IMG/VR virus record: IMGVR_UViG_3300025000_001768
Span: 1-36,589 of that record
Source of the DNA: a virus
Reading direction: 5' to 3' (one strand)
DNA length: 36,589 nucleotides
The position numbers and the translations under genes are program-made. This document shows positions 8,614-15,579 of this stretch, in pieces. The stretch's first letter is position 1. Every line of letters begins with the position of its first letter. A model generated the notes under the pieces. That model worked only from the letters and a program-made list of their open reading frames with translations. It ran no database searches and was not told the DNA's origin.

Positions 8614-11600
8614 TGGCGATTGGTTACCAAGAAGTTACACCTATTTCAACTGTAGATGGTCAAGGTTACCCTAAATTAAGGTTCACAGTAACAGTCAACA
8701 GTTTTCAAACAGTAACACCTCAAACTACAGTTCCTGATGGTTATACTGGTATGTATACCGCAACCGATTTATATAACATCAGGAATAATTTAGCTACAAA
8801 CTATATTTTAATGAACGACATTGATATATCCAGTTACTCTAATTGGGTATCTCCGGGAGAAATAATTGATGAATATGGTACATCTTACACTCCCTTTAGT
8901 GGTATTTTTGATGGTAATGGTCATACCATAAATGGTTTAACTGCCAATACTGATAAACAGGTGGCATTATTCGGAAGTGTTGGTAGTGCTGGAAATATTA
9001 AGAACGTGAAACTAATTAACACTAATATTGTTAGTACCTCCAATATAGGTGGGATATGTATAACCAACAGCGGTACGATAGATAATTGTTATGTATCAGG
9101 TGGTGTTCACTGTTTAGGGTATAGTAATTGTGGCGGTATTACCCCATATAATGCTGGTAGTATAATACATTGCACTTCAGAAGCAATCGTCACCTGCACA
9201 GATAATTATGCCGGTGGTATTACTGGATATAACAGTGGAATTATAACCGATTGTGAGACAACTGGTGCCATAACTTCTCAGAATAGTTATGCTGGCGGTA
9301 TTGCTGGTTCAAATTATCATGACTTAGAAAGTTGTTACGCAACTGGAGATATAACTGGAAGTAATTATGTTGGAGGGATAGCTGGATATAATAACAGCAA
9401 TTTAAGTAATTGTTATTCGACTGGTAATATAGAGTTAACTAGTGGATATTATGTTGGAGGGATAGCTGGGTACTGCAACGGGAGTTTAGCTACTCAGTGC
9501 TTTTCTAAAGGGATTGTGAGCGCCGTCCAGGTAAATGGTACATGTTACGTTGGAGGGTTATTTGGTTATTCGTCAACTAATGAAATAGCACTATGTTTTT
9601 CCGAGAGTAATGTTTCGGTAGATAATACTGACGTCTATTCATACGTCGGTGGTCTTATTGGGTTTGCCAACAATACTATTCTGCATGACAGTTATGCTCA
9701 CGGCGAAGTAAACGGAAAATATGCGGGCGGCTTAGTTGGTTTTTGTAATACTGAGGTAAGGAATTGCTATTCATGTGGAAATGTTATTAAGAGTGATTAT
9801 TCCGGAGGTTTAACTGGGGTATTAAATGGATTAGTAACTTCTTGTTACTATGATTCAATAAAATCTGGTCAGGACGATACTGGAAAAGGTGACCCGAAAA
9901 CCACAGTAGAGATGCAACAACAAGCCACTTTTGTTGATTGGGATTTTGAAACAGTTTGGGAAATGCCTCTATTCTCCGGTGGTAGCGGTACAGAAGAAGA
10001 CCCATACCTCATAGCAAATATTACTGATTTATTAGCTACAGAACCATATCCATATCCAGAAAAACATTATAGGCAAATTGCTGATATAGATTTGGCGGGA
10101 ATTGAATGGATTCCTATGGGTGGCAGAGTTGGCCCTTATCTGTCTGGCACCCATGATGGCAATGGTTATAAAATAATAAATCTATATGTCCCTGCTGAAA
10201 ATAATACCGGAGGTGGTGGGGGAATATGGGGTCAATTGCAGGGTGCTACAGTAAAAAATCTGACTGTAGTCGGTGATGTTGCAGGTAGTTATGCAGGCTT
10301 AATAACAGGTTATTTTGAGTATGGTAATATTGAAAACTGCAATATATTGGGAATTCTTAGAAATGGTGATTTCGGCAAGGGTGGGCTTGTTGGATTAATC
10401 AGTTCTGAGGGAAACGCAACGATTATTAATTGTACATCAAAAGTAACAATAGAATTGGATGAAGGAGAAAATCATACCGGTGGATTAATTGGATATGTTG
10501 GTAATATTTCTTATGAAGTAGAGATAAAAAACTGTTTAGCAATTGTCGATTTTGTCGGTATTGGTGAGCATCAAATTGGTGGTTTTATTGGAAGGGCAAC
10601 CGGTGGAGCTAATACTATTATTGAAAATTGTTACGCAGAGGCAAATGCCAAAGGAGTGTATATAATAGGTGGCTTTGCCGGGGAAGTTGACTGCACAATT
10701 AGAAAATGTTATTCGATTGGGAGCGTTAGGGGTGAATGTCGGAATGGCTCCGGCCACCTTATTGGTGGGTTTGCTGGCAGATTAAGTACAAATTCAGATA
10801 TAAATGATTGCTACTCATTGTGTAGTGTAGAATTAACTAATCCTGATTGGCCTGGACATATTGGTGGCTTTGCTGGAGAAAGTAATGGTGTAACAAATTG
10901 TTATTCTACAGGTTCTGTGGTTAGAAATGGACCGTCTGATCCTGAATTATCCTTGATAAACAAGGGTGGCTTTGTTGGCTTGGCTAACAATACAACTATC
11001 TCTTGTTATTACGACTCTGAAACATCAGGTCAAAGTGATGACGATGGAAGAGGTACTCCCAAAACTACGACAGAAATGAAAACACAGTCAACCTTTGTCG
11101 ATTGGGACTTCATAAGTATATGGAAATTATCCAGCATTACAGATGGTTACCCGGCACTTCAATGGCAGGAAGGTACTGATGAAGTTGTCCCTGTATATCC
11201 TCCGGTATCGAGGATATTGCTACGATTTCGCTCCGGTGATAGTGAACCATACCCGATGGGGTATTTTTTTATTGACCGAACGCAGTTTGTTGTCGGGCAA
11301 CCTGGTCTAAAAATTAATGCTAGAAATTCAATCGGCAAGTACCTAAAAGACCAGACATTTAACGAGAGAAATATTTTTAGCACCCAGGATTTCAATTTAA
11401 TTGTGGCACAGATACTTATCAATGCTGGTATCACAAACTACTATGTAGGTACTGAAACCCTGCAGGTGGGTATTGAGTTTAAGCCTAACCAGGCTTTACT
11501 AGACGGCCTCAATGAACTTTTAAAGTATGTCCGCAACTGGCAAATCCGCGAGGAGGCCAGCGGGCGCGTAGTTGTGGCCGAGAGGACAGATCCCGCCTTT

Positions 11601-12116
11601 AGCCAGCCGGGTAAATATACTTTTTATCGTAATCGGGATATCTTTAGTCGGCAGGTGACTATTGATGACAACGACGCCTATTCTCGTGTGTGCTGCCATA
11701 CAAGTGACTTTAGCGTAGCGGTTTATCGGGCGGTACCAAATACACTGGGTTGGCTTACGGTACCGAATAAAACTCATTTTGAGCCTGTTCCGGACGGAAC
11801 GACAGTTGCAGAGGCTGCAGCTCTAGCCACGGAGATCGCAGACTTTATAAGTAATTCCGGACAAGTAGAAGAATTTGACGGTCCTTTTCGTCCACACTTG
11901 CAGCCCGGGGATCAGGCTGAGATTATCGACGTAGACGGTCCCAGGCTTGTGGGTGTAATAACGACCGTGCAGCATGACTGGGATAAAGGTGGCAGCGGTT
12001 TTATTACTGGCTTTACGGCTGATTACGGGGGTAAAGTGGGCAAGCCCATGCTTCGTGATTTTATAGATCAATTGCTATCTTCTAAGAATACAAGGACCGG
12101 AGCGCGGAAGTTGTAA
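8613..12116 (+). CDS. Giant GLUG-repeat protein with tail-hub-like C-terminus
   Basis: A 1167-residue protein whose GTG start overlaps the upstream stop. Two tandem GLUG solenoids are visible. Block one (about residues 48-450) opens with YTATDLYNIRNNL, carries about ten GG(I/L).G turns, and ends CYYDS..SG..DTGKG.PKTT...TFVDWDF. Block two (about 465-860) opens with a degenerate header and ends with the same module (CYYDSETSGQSD...FVDWDF). From about residue 875 (SRILLRFRSGDSEPYPMGYFFIDR) a different domain begins that resembles phage tail hub/baseplate proteins, with an oligomeric-ring-like LQPGDQAEIIDVDGPRLVGVIT segment near the end. The solenoid DNA is visibly more AT-rich than the hub part, suggesting an acquired adhesin domain fused ahead of the hub. 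Confidence 0.75.
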   Translation: MAIGYQEVTPISTVDGQGYPKLRFTVTVNSFQTVTPQTTVPDGYTGMYTATDLYNIRNNLATNYILMNDIDISSYSNWVSPGEIIDEYGTSYTPFSGIFDGNGHTINGLTANTDKQVALFGSVGSAGNIKNVKLINTNIVSTSNIGGICITNSGTIDNCYVSGGVHCLGYSNCGGITPYNAGSIIHCTSEAIVTCTDNYAGGITGYNSGIITDCETTGAITSQNSYAGGIAGSNYHDLESCYATGDITGSNYVGGIAGYNNSNLSNCYSTGNIELTSGYYVGGIAGYCNGSLATQCFSKGIVSAVQVNGTCYVGGLFGYSSTNEIALCFSESNVSVDNTDVYSYVGGLIGFANNTILHDSYAHGEVNGKYAGGLVGFCNTEVRNCYSCGNVIKSDYSGGLTGVLNGLVTSCYYDSIKSGQDDTGKGDPKTTVEMQQQATFVDWDFETVWEMPLFSGGSGTEEDPYLIANITDLLATEPYPYPEKHYRQIADIDLAGIEWIPMGGRVGPYLSGTHDGNGYKIINLYVPAENNTGGGGGIWGQLQGATVKNLTVVGDVAGSYAGLITGYFEYGNIENCNILGILRNGDFGKGGLVGLISSEGNATIINCTSKVTIELDEGENHTGGLIGYVGNISYEVEIKNCLAIVDFVGIGEHQIGGFIGRATGGANTIIENCYAEANAKGVYIIGGFAGEVDCTIRKCYSIGSVRGECRNGSGHLIGGFAGRLSTNSDINDCYSLCSVELTNPDWPGHIGGFAGESNGVTNCYSTGSVVRNGPSDPELSLINKGGFVGLANNTTISCYYDSETSGQSDDDGRGTPKTTTEMKTQSTFVDWDFISIWKLSSITDGYPALQWQEGTDEVVPVYPPVSRILLRFRSGDSEPYPMGYFFIDRTQFVVGQPGLKINARNSIGKYLKDQTFNERNIFSTQDFNLIVAQILINAGITNYYVGTETLQVGIEFKPNQALLDGLNELLKYVRNWQIREEASGRVVVAERTDPAFSQPGKYTFYRNRDIFSRQVTIDDNDAYSRVCCHTSDFSVAVYRAVPNTLGWLTVPNKTHFEPVPDGTTVAEAAALATEIADFISNSGQVEEFDGPFRPHLQPGDQAEIIDVDGPRLVGVITTVQHDWDKGGSGFITGFTADYGGKVGKPMLRDFIDQLLSSKNTRTGARKL

Positions 12117-12128
12117 CGCCTTTTCGGA

Positions 12129-12146
12129 TTATTCCACGTGGGATAA
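12129..12146. promoter_or_regulatory. parS-like palindrome, copy 1
   Basis: TTATTCCACGTGGGATAA is an 18-bp inverted repeat around CACGTG with one mismatched pair. It resembles the Firmicutes ParB/Noc site class (consensus TGTTTCACGTGAAACA) and matches two further copies at 23170-23189 and 23358-23373. It lies between the tail operon and the lysis genes. No ParB gene is in the window. Confidence 0.4.
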
Positions 12147-12151
12147 ATTAG

Positions 12152-12215
12152 GTATACAAAATGTATACAAGTATACCTATGTATACCTCAGTAAAATCAA
12201 GGCTTGAAAGTATAC
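12152..12215. repeat. Five GTATAC palindromes upstream of holin
   Basis: GTATAC occurs at 12152, 12163, 12171, 12181 and 12210. The first four are spaced 8-11 bp, close to one helical turn, and can pair with each other into alternative hairpins (for example AGGTATAC with GTATACCT). The cluster fits a multi-site operator or an RNA switch ahead of the lysis genes; it is not a terminator on its own. Confidence 0.6.
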
Positions 12216-12234
12216 CTCTTCGGAGGTTATTTTA
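12214..12234 (+). terminator. UUCG hairpin between tail and lysis genes
   Basis: ACCTC-TTCG-GAGGT (12214-12227) forms a five-base stem with a stable cUUCGg tetraloop, followed by TATTTT. It is a weak terminator or attenuator just ahead of the holin ribosome binding site. Confidence 0.5.
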
Positions 12235-12249
12235 AACAGGAGGTGCAAG

Positions 12250-12669
12250 ATGGAAAACTCATTTAAGACGGTAGTAGCGATCGGAGGTACGGCAGTATCA
12301 TATCTCTTCGGTGGTTGGTCAACACTGCTAGGGGTATTGCTGGCTTTCGTGGTCATGGATTACCTGTCGGGTATGGTAGCTGCCGCAACAGAGGGAACGC
12401 TGTCAAGCTCAGTCGGGCTTAAGGGGATAGCCCGAAAAGTATTCATATTCGGTATGGTAGCAGTGGCCCACCTGGTCGATACAGCTATTGCAGACGGGCA
12501 TGTTTTCAGGGATGCAACGATATTTTTCTACTTGGCCAACGAGCTTTTAAGTATCGTTGAAAATTCCGGCCGCATTGGCCTGCCGGTGCCCGATCTTATT
12601 AAGCAGGCCGTTGAGATTTTGAAAGGAAAGTCAAAGGAGGCGCAAAATAATGAAAATAAAACCGTTTAA
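12250..12669 (+). CDS. Holin, TcdE/phage holin 4 family
   Basis: A 139-residue protein with three hydrophobic segments (about residues 8-40, 45-62 and 72-105) and the family feature LLAFVVMDYLSGMVAA...GLKGIARK. It would form the membrane lesion that releases or activates the endolysin. The ATG follows CAGGAGGTG. Its charged C-terminal tail overlaps the amidase start by 20 bp, the usual lysis cassette arrangement. Confidence 0.9.
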   Translation: MENSFKTVVAIGGTAVSYLFGGWSTLLGVLLAFVVMDYLSGMVAAATEGTLSSSVGLKGIARKVFIFGMVAVAHLVDTAIADGHVFRDATIFFYLANELLSIVENSGRIGLPVPDLIKQAVEILKGKSKEAQNNENKTV

Positions 12670-13246
12670 CTGGGGTGACCGGGTAAAGCATTTTACCCCG
12701 CTCAAAGTCGTTAACTATCTGGTGGTTCATCATACCGAAAGCCATGACGTGCCTGCCACAGAGATCGACCAATGGCATAAAAACAGGGGCTGGCTTGGTA
12801 TCGGGTATCACTTTTTAATTCGTGCTGACGGTAGTCTTGAACAAGGTAGGCCGGAAAACGTGGTCGGGGCGCATACGCTTAACTACAACAGCCAGGCCAT
12901 TGGTATTTGCTTGACGGGTAAGTTTATGGAGAGTAAGCCTACCACTGCTCAGATGGATGCCCTGGAGGAATTGCTTACAGCCCTCAGAGGTAGGCACCAG
13001 CAAGCCACGATAGTCAGACACCGGGATCTACAAGCTACGTCCTGCCCTGGTGATTTATTTCCCCGGCAAGAGTTGCAGGACAGGCTTAACCGGCCCGCTG
13101 ATGATGTTGGCATTATAGTTGGTAATAAAAGGTTTTCCGGTAAGTTAATCGAAGGACAGACATGGATTCCGCTACGGGCAGTTCTGGAGGCATTGGGACA
13201 TAAAGTTACCTGGGATGGAATCGCCAGAAAGGTTACAGTTGAATGA
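12650..13246 (+). CDS. N-acetylmuramoyl-L-alanine amidase (endolysin)
   Basis: A 198-residue endolysin. Residues 20-145 are an Amidase_2 (T7 lysozyme/PGRP-like) domain that cleaves the lactam bond between muramic acid and the stem peptide: VVHHTES carries a zinc histidine, GWLGIGYHFLI and GAHTLNYNSQAIGICLTG the core, and VRHRDLQATSCPGDLFP the second histidine with the metal-binding cysteine region. Residues 155-198 (GKLIEGQTWIPLRAVLEALGHKVTWD) form a short copper-amine-oxidase-N-like stalk domain, common in envelope proteins of clostridia and presumably wall binding. No signal peptide, consistent with holin-dependent release. AAAGGAGG precedes the ATG. Confidence 0.92.
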   Translation: MKIKPFNWGDRVKHFTPLKVVNYLVVHHTESHDVPATEIDQWHKNRGWLGIGYHFLIRADGSLEQGRPENVVGAHTLNYNSQAIGICLTGKFMESKPTTAQMDALEELLTALRGRHQQATIVRHRDLQATSCPGDLFPRQELQDRLNRPADDVGIIVGNKRFSGKLIEGQTWIPLRAVLEALGHKVTWDGIARKVTVE

Positions 13247-13291
13247 TTTAAACCGGACCTGGTAAAAATAACATACGCGAATTACTTTCAT

Positions 13292-13322
13292 GCCCTAGCC
13301 TTTTGGCCGGGGCTTTTTTTAT
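13292..13322 (+). terminator. Terminator of the lysis cassette
   Basis: GCCC-ta-GCC-TTTT-GGC-cg-GGGC (13292-13313) forms a two-part stem and is followed by an uninterrupted T run. It ends the tail-lysis transcript. Confidence 0.85.
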
Positions 13323-13335
13323 TTTGCCCGGACAA

Positions 13336-13364
13336 AGCAAAAACCCGTCGAATTCGACGGGTTT
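13336..13364 (-). terminator. Terminator of the leftward small RNA (bidirectional)
   Basis: A 24-bp perfect palindrome at 13341-13364 centred on GAATTC (arms ACCCGTCG / CGACGGGT). On the minus strand it is followed by TTTTTGCTTT, a good intrinsic terminator. The rightward lysis transcript already ends upstream at 13292-13322, so this one mainly serves the leftward transcript starting near 13498. Confidence 0.8.
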
Positions 13365-13498
13365 TATAACCTTATAGGTAGACTATTGAATCAGCTACCG
13401 CCACGCTTAGAATGTTCGTTTAGAACATGACTAAATATATGTTTCAATCCTTCATAAGGGTTTCAGTCCCTTTTCCTCAGGGCAATACGAGTAGCTAT
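13338..13498 (-). ncRNA. Candidate phage small RNA with solitary CRISPR-like repeat
   Basis: A stand-alone leftward transcription unit of about 160 nt. A perfect sigma-A promoter lies upstream (TTGACA, 17 bp, TATAAT) and an intrinsic terminator ends it. No ORF of note lies inside. The transcript contains, at 13470-13441, a 30-nt element ending GAAGGATTGAAAC on the minus strand. Its last eight bases, ATTGAAAC, equal the classic crRNA 5' handle of type I/III repeats, and CCTT..AAGG gives the small internal stem. A 6-bp hairpin (ATGTTC/GAACAT, 13416-13432) follows. The 5' UAGCUAC can pair with GUAGCUG near 13395, closing the RNA. There is one repeat, no array and no cas gene. This fits a solitary-repeat RNA anti-CRISPR, but a regulatory RNA with chance similarity remains possible. 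Confidence 0.55.
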
Positions 13499-13504
13499 AA
13501 AAAT

Positions 13505-13533
13505 ATTATATTAAACCTAAACTGATTTGTCAA
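13505..13533 (-). promoter_or_regulatory. Consensus leftward promoter for the small RNA
   Basis: On the minus strand, TTGACA (13533-13528), a 17-bp spacer, then TATAAT (13510-13505): a full match to the sigma-A consensus, predicting a start near 13498. Confidence 0.8.
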
Positions 13534-13538
13534 CATTA

Positions 13539-13547
13539 TGGTATAAT
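13539..13547 (+). promoter_or_regulatory. Extended -10 promoter of the DUF2325 gene
   Basis: TGGTATAAT at 13539-13547 is an extended -10 element without a good -35. It lies back to back with the leftward small-RNA promoter, so the two may interfere or be co-regulated. Confidence 0.6.
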
Positions 13548-13571
13548 CTCTTAAAAACAAAGGAGCAGGCT

Positions 13572-14978
13572 ATGAACAAAGCAGTCCATATAGTTACCCA
13601 CTTAGAGCGCCGCTGCAAGCGTTGTAAAATTAATGTTTCGGTGAGAGTACAAGACTACGGGGAACAAACAAATTGGGATTCTTTAGACGATCAGCTAGAC
13701 AAGAGTTTATACCAGATCATTAAGGTTCGTTGCCCAAACTGCGGGATCGAAGAGTGGCCGGAGTTTACGGTTATGTACAACATATCCGGCAAGAAGCCGG
13801 AGCAGATGATTAAGACTAAGATTGGATCGGAAGATATGCCTGTTATCGGGAATGGTGACACCCCTTACGCTATTGGATATACACTTGAAGAAGAGGCCGA
13901 ATATAATCGCGGCCTGGCCAAAATAAAAGATCATTACCAGGGAAGGTCAGAAGAATTCTGGACTAACTATTGTCAATTCGCGCTTGAAAAGTGGTCGAGT
14001 CTACTCAAGGATTTGACTGACAAGGAATTTGAATCTGCTTATGTCCAGCTTGGTTTGCCGGTACCTATAGGCAGCAATGTTATCAGCGTGGCGGCCTGGA
14101 GAAAAGACGCTGAAAAAAGAATCAATACCGATGAACTGAAACTGGTCTTTTGGCGAGCGTCCAACCGCTATCTTGTTGAAGAAGAGTTTGTTTGGGCACC
14201 CATCGGGCAATGGCCTATGGATGAGTGGATTAAGATTTATGGCCGGGAGCGGGTAACTTATTTAACCTTAAATGTACCGCTGCCGGAGGAGCTGGAGCTC
14301 TGGCGAACCAAAGCTTTAGCTAAAGTTATCAAAAAGCGTTCCGGGGAAACCGGGGTATTGTTCGAGAGGATCGGGCAGCTGGGTAAGGAACTGGACAAGC
14401 AGCGCAATCGGTCGATGGAGTTGGGGCGCCAACTGATGGAGTCGAGGCAGGAGAATGCTGCACTGACCGATCAGGTGTGGAAGCTGAAGCAGGAGAATGC
14501 CACCCTGAAAAATAAACCTGCCGAAGTTATCCGGGATCCTGGCGATCTGAGAAAGATCAAATCTTTAAAAGGTTTGGTCGATGAACTAAGGGCAGAGGTA
14601 GACAGACTTGCCGGGTTATTACCGGAAGAAGTCATAACCCCAGAAGCAGATATATCTTATATAGAAGAAACAAGGGCGGAAACCCAAACTTCTATTATTG
14701 ATCTAACCGGCAAGACTGTTTTAATTGTTGGCTGGCTGAGGGAAACCGTTGATGCTGAATGCCGGGTATTGTGGCATGACGGTGACAGCGTTGACGTAAA
14801 GCTGCAAACCCTGACCACCGAGGCTGACATATTTGTAGTGCTAACCCGTTTTATCTCCCACCAGGCCATGTGGTGGCTGAAGGCTGAGGCAGTAGAACAG
14901 GACAAGCCGATCCTGTTTGTGCGGGAAACCAATGTCGATCGGATATTGGACATAGTGAAATCAAATTTAGCCAGGTGA
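13572..14978 (+). CDS. Zinc-ribbon, coiled-coil, DUF2325 protein
   Basis: A 468-residue protein of three parts. Residues 10-65 hold a CxxC...CxxC zinc ribbon (RRCKRCKI, RCPNCGIEEW). Residues 255-350 are a long charged coiled coil. Residues 380-465 match DUF2325: GKTVLIVGWLRETVD, ADIFVVLTRFISHQAMWWLK and KPILFVRET, a Rossmann-like small domain of unknown activity. The start ATG at 13572 is chosen because AAAGGAGCAGG precedes it; an upstream TTG (13527) lies in the promoter. It is monocistronic, with its own promoter and terminator, behind the lysis genes in a typical accessory position. Function unknown; a nucleic-acid-associated accessory role is plausible. Confidence 0.75.
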   Translation: MNKAVHIVTHLERRCKRCKINVSVRVQDYGEQTNWDSLDDQLDKSLYQIIKVRCPNCGIEEWPEFTVMYNISGKKPEQMIKTKIGSEDMPVIGNGDTPYAIGYTLEEEAEYNRGLAKIKDHYQGRSEEFWTNYCQFALEKWSSLLKDLTDKEFESAYVQLGLPVPIGSNVISVAAWRKDAEKRINTDELKLVFWRASNRYLVEEEFVWAPIGQWPMDEWIKIYGRERVTYLTLNVPLPEELELWRTKALAKVIKKRSGETGVLFERIGQLGKELDKQRNRSMELGRQLMESRQENAALTDQVWKLKQENATLKNKPAEVIRDPGDLRKIKSLKGLVDELRAEVDRLAGLLPEEVITPEADISYIEETRAETQTSIIDLTGKTVLIVGWLRETVDAECRVLWHDGDSVDVKLQTLTTEADIFVVLTRFISHQAMWWLKAEAVEQDKPILFVRETNVDRILDIVKSNLAR

Positions 14979-14998
14979 GAGCCTGGTTTTTTATTTTT
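14971..14998 (+). terminator. Terminator of the DUF2325 gene
   Basis: CCAGG (14971-14975) pairs with CCTGG (14982-14986), then a T-rich run; the stop codon lies in the loop. Confidence 0.8.
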
Positions 14999-15019
14999 CC
15001 TACTTGTATTTACAAAGCA

Positions 15020-15060
15020 TCACAATGCAGTATATTATATAATAGATTTACATTGCTGCT
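15020..15060. promoter_or_regulatory. Putative operators upstream of the RHH gene
   Basis: ACAATGCAGTAT near 15022-15033 and TTACATTGCTG near 15048-15058 are related half-site-like sequences flanking an AT-rich promoter region (TATAAT at 15038-15043). A matching copy in the opposite orientation, GTACTGCAATGTA, lies after the gene near 15245-15257. The arrangement suggests autoregulation by the small DNA-binding protein between them. Confidence 0.5.
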
Positions 15061-15073
15061 GGAGGTGCTTTAA

Positions 15074-15226
15074 TTGAGTAAAGAAAAAGACAATAAAGAA
15101 AAAAGCATTACCATAAGACTTGAGCCTGAACTTAAAACTAAGTTCCAGGAAAAATGCAACAAATTAGCTATCAATCAATCTGCCTGGTTACGTATGCAGA
15201 TCGAAAAATTTGTTAACGAAAAATAA
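15074..15226 (+). CDS. Small ribbon-helix-helix (Arc-like) regulator
   Basis: A 50-residue basic protein starting at TTG (15074) behind GGAGGTG. After a lysine/glutamate-rich tail it shows the ribbon-helix-helix pattern: strand SITIRLEPEL, helix KTKFQEKCNKLA, turn, helix NQSAWLRMQIEKFV. Such proteins bind DNA as dimers. Related motifs (ATGCAGTA / TACATTGC) occur upstream of the gene and again right before the -35 of the following operon, so it probably represses both itself and the cargo operon. Confidence 0.75.
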   Translation: MSKEKDNKEKSITIRLEPELKTKFQEKCNKLAINQSAWLRMQIEKFVNEK

Positions 15227-15244
15227 TTTTTTTTCTTAAAAAAT

Positions 15245-15257
15245 GTACTGCAATGTA
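15245..15257. promoter_or_regulatory. Operator-like site before the cargo promoter
   Basis: GTACTGCAATGTA, whose reverse complement TACATTGCAGTAC combines the two motifs found upstream of the RHH gene. It sits about 10 bp before the -35 box at 15268, a position suited to control the operon. Confidence 0.5.
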
Positions 15258-15267
15258 ATAAAACATA

Positions 15268-15295
15268 TTGACAATGAGGTACAAATGATTATAAT
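15268..15295 (+). promoter_or_regulatory. Promoter of the MoxR-VWA cargo operon
   Basis: TTGACA at 15268-15273 and TATAAT at 15290-15295 with a 16-bp spacer: a strong sigma-A promoter, 285 bp ahead of the first gene. Confidence 0.8.
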
Positions 15296-15301
15296 TATAT
15301 A

Positions 15302-15579
15302 TAGGCGGTCAACCAAACCGCTAAGGGAATAAGCTCTTTGAAAACAGAATAAGAGGCAGCAAGTACGGGGCAACCACGGCGAAGACCTGGCGAACCTGCA
15401 GGAGGGGCGAAAGCTGGCCGGTATAAACGGACGGGGAGAGCCTGCGGGGAACGTAGCGAGCGGCGGAGAACAACCAGAAAGCGGTGACACTGATAGAGAG
15501 GAGGAAAATTTAGTCTTTTGCAAATAACCACCTGTTGGTGGTTTCATGGAAGAGATTGAATAAAGGGGGGATACACATA
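15302..15579 (+). ncRNA. Structured 5' leader with boxA-like antitermination element
   Basis: An untranslated leader of about 280 nt, visibly G-rich compared with its surroundings. GGCGGT/ACCGCT near its 5' end makes a hairpin (15304-15322). GCTCTTTGAAAAC at 15333-15345 resembles the boxA element of rRNA and phage antitermination leaders bound by NusB/S10. A central G-rich part (about 15360-15485) has long-range pairing such as GCAGG with CCTGC. A strong hairpin AACCACC-tgtt-GGTGGTT (15526-15543) stands just before the first gene and could act as an attenuator. A reading frame on the opposite strand here is a shadow. I cannot assign it to a known RNA family. Confidence 0.55.

Noticed and set aside
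11200-12116. DGR variable repeat at the end of the hub gene
   Set aside because: No C-type-lectin-like target motif or adenine-linked near-repeat is visible there, and no template repeat in the window to compare.
13441-13470. CRISPR array
   Set aside because: Only one repeat-like unit exists; no second copy at spacer distance and no cas genes, so it is reported as a solitary element instead.
13527-13571. Longer N-terminus for the DUF2325 protein from TTG 13527
   Set aside because: That codon lies within the promoter region and upstream of the -10 box; the ATG at 13572 has the ribosome binding site.
15236-15547. Leftward frame across the cargo leader
   Set aside because: Pro/Ser/Cys-rich shadow of the G-rich leader; no start signal.
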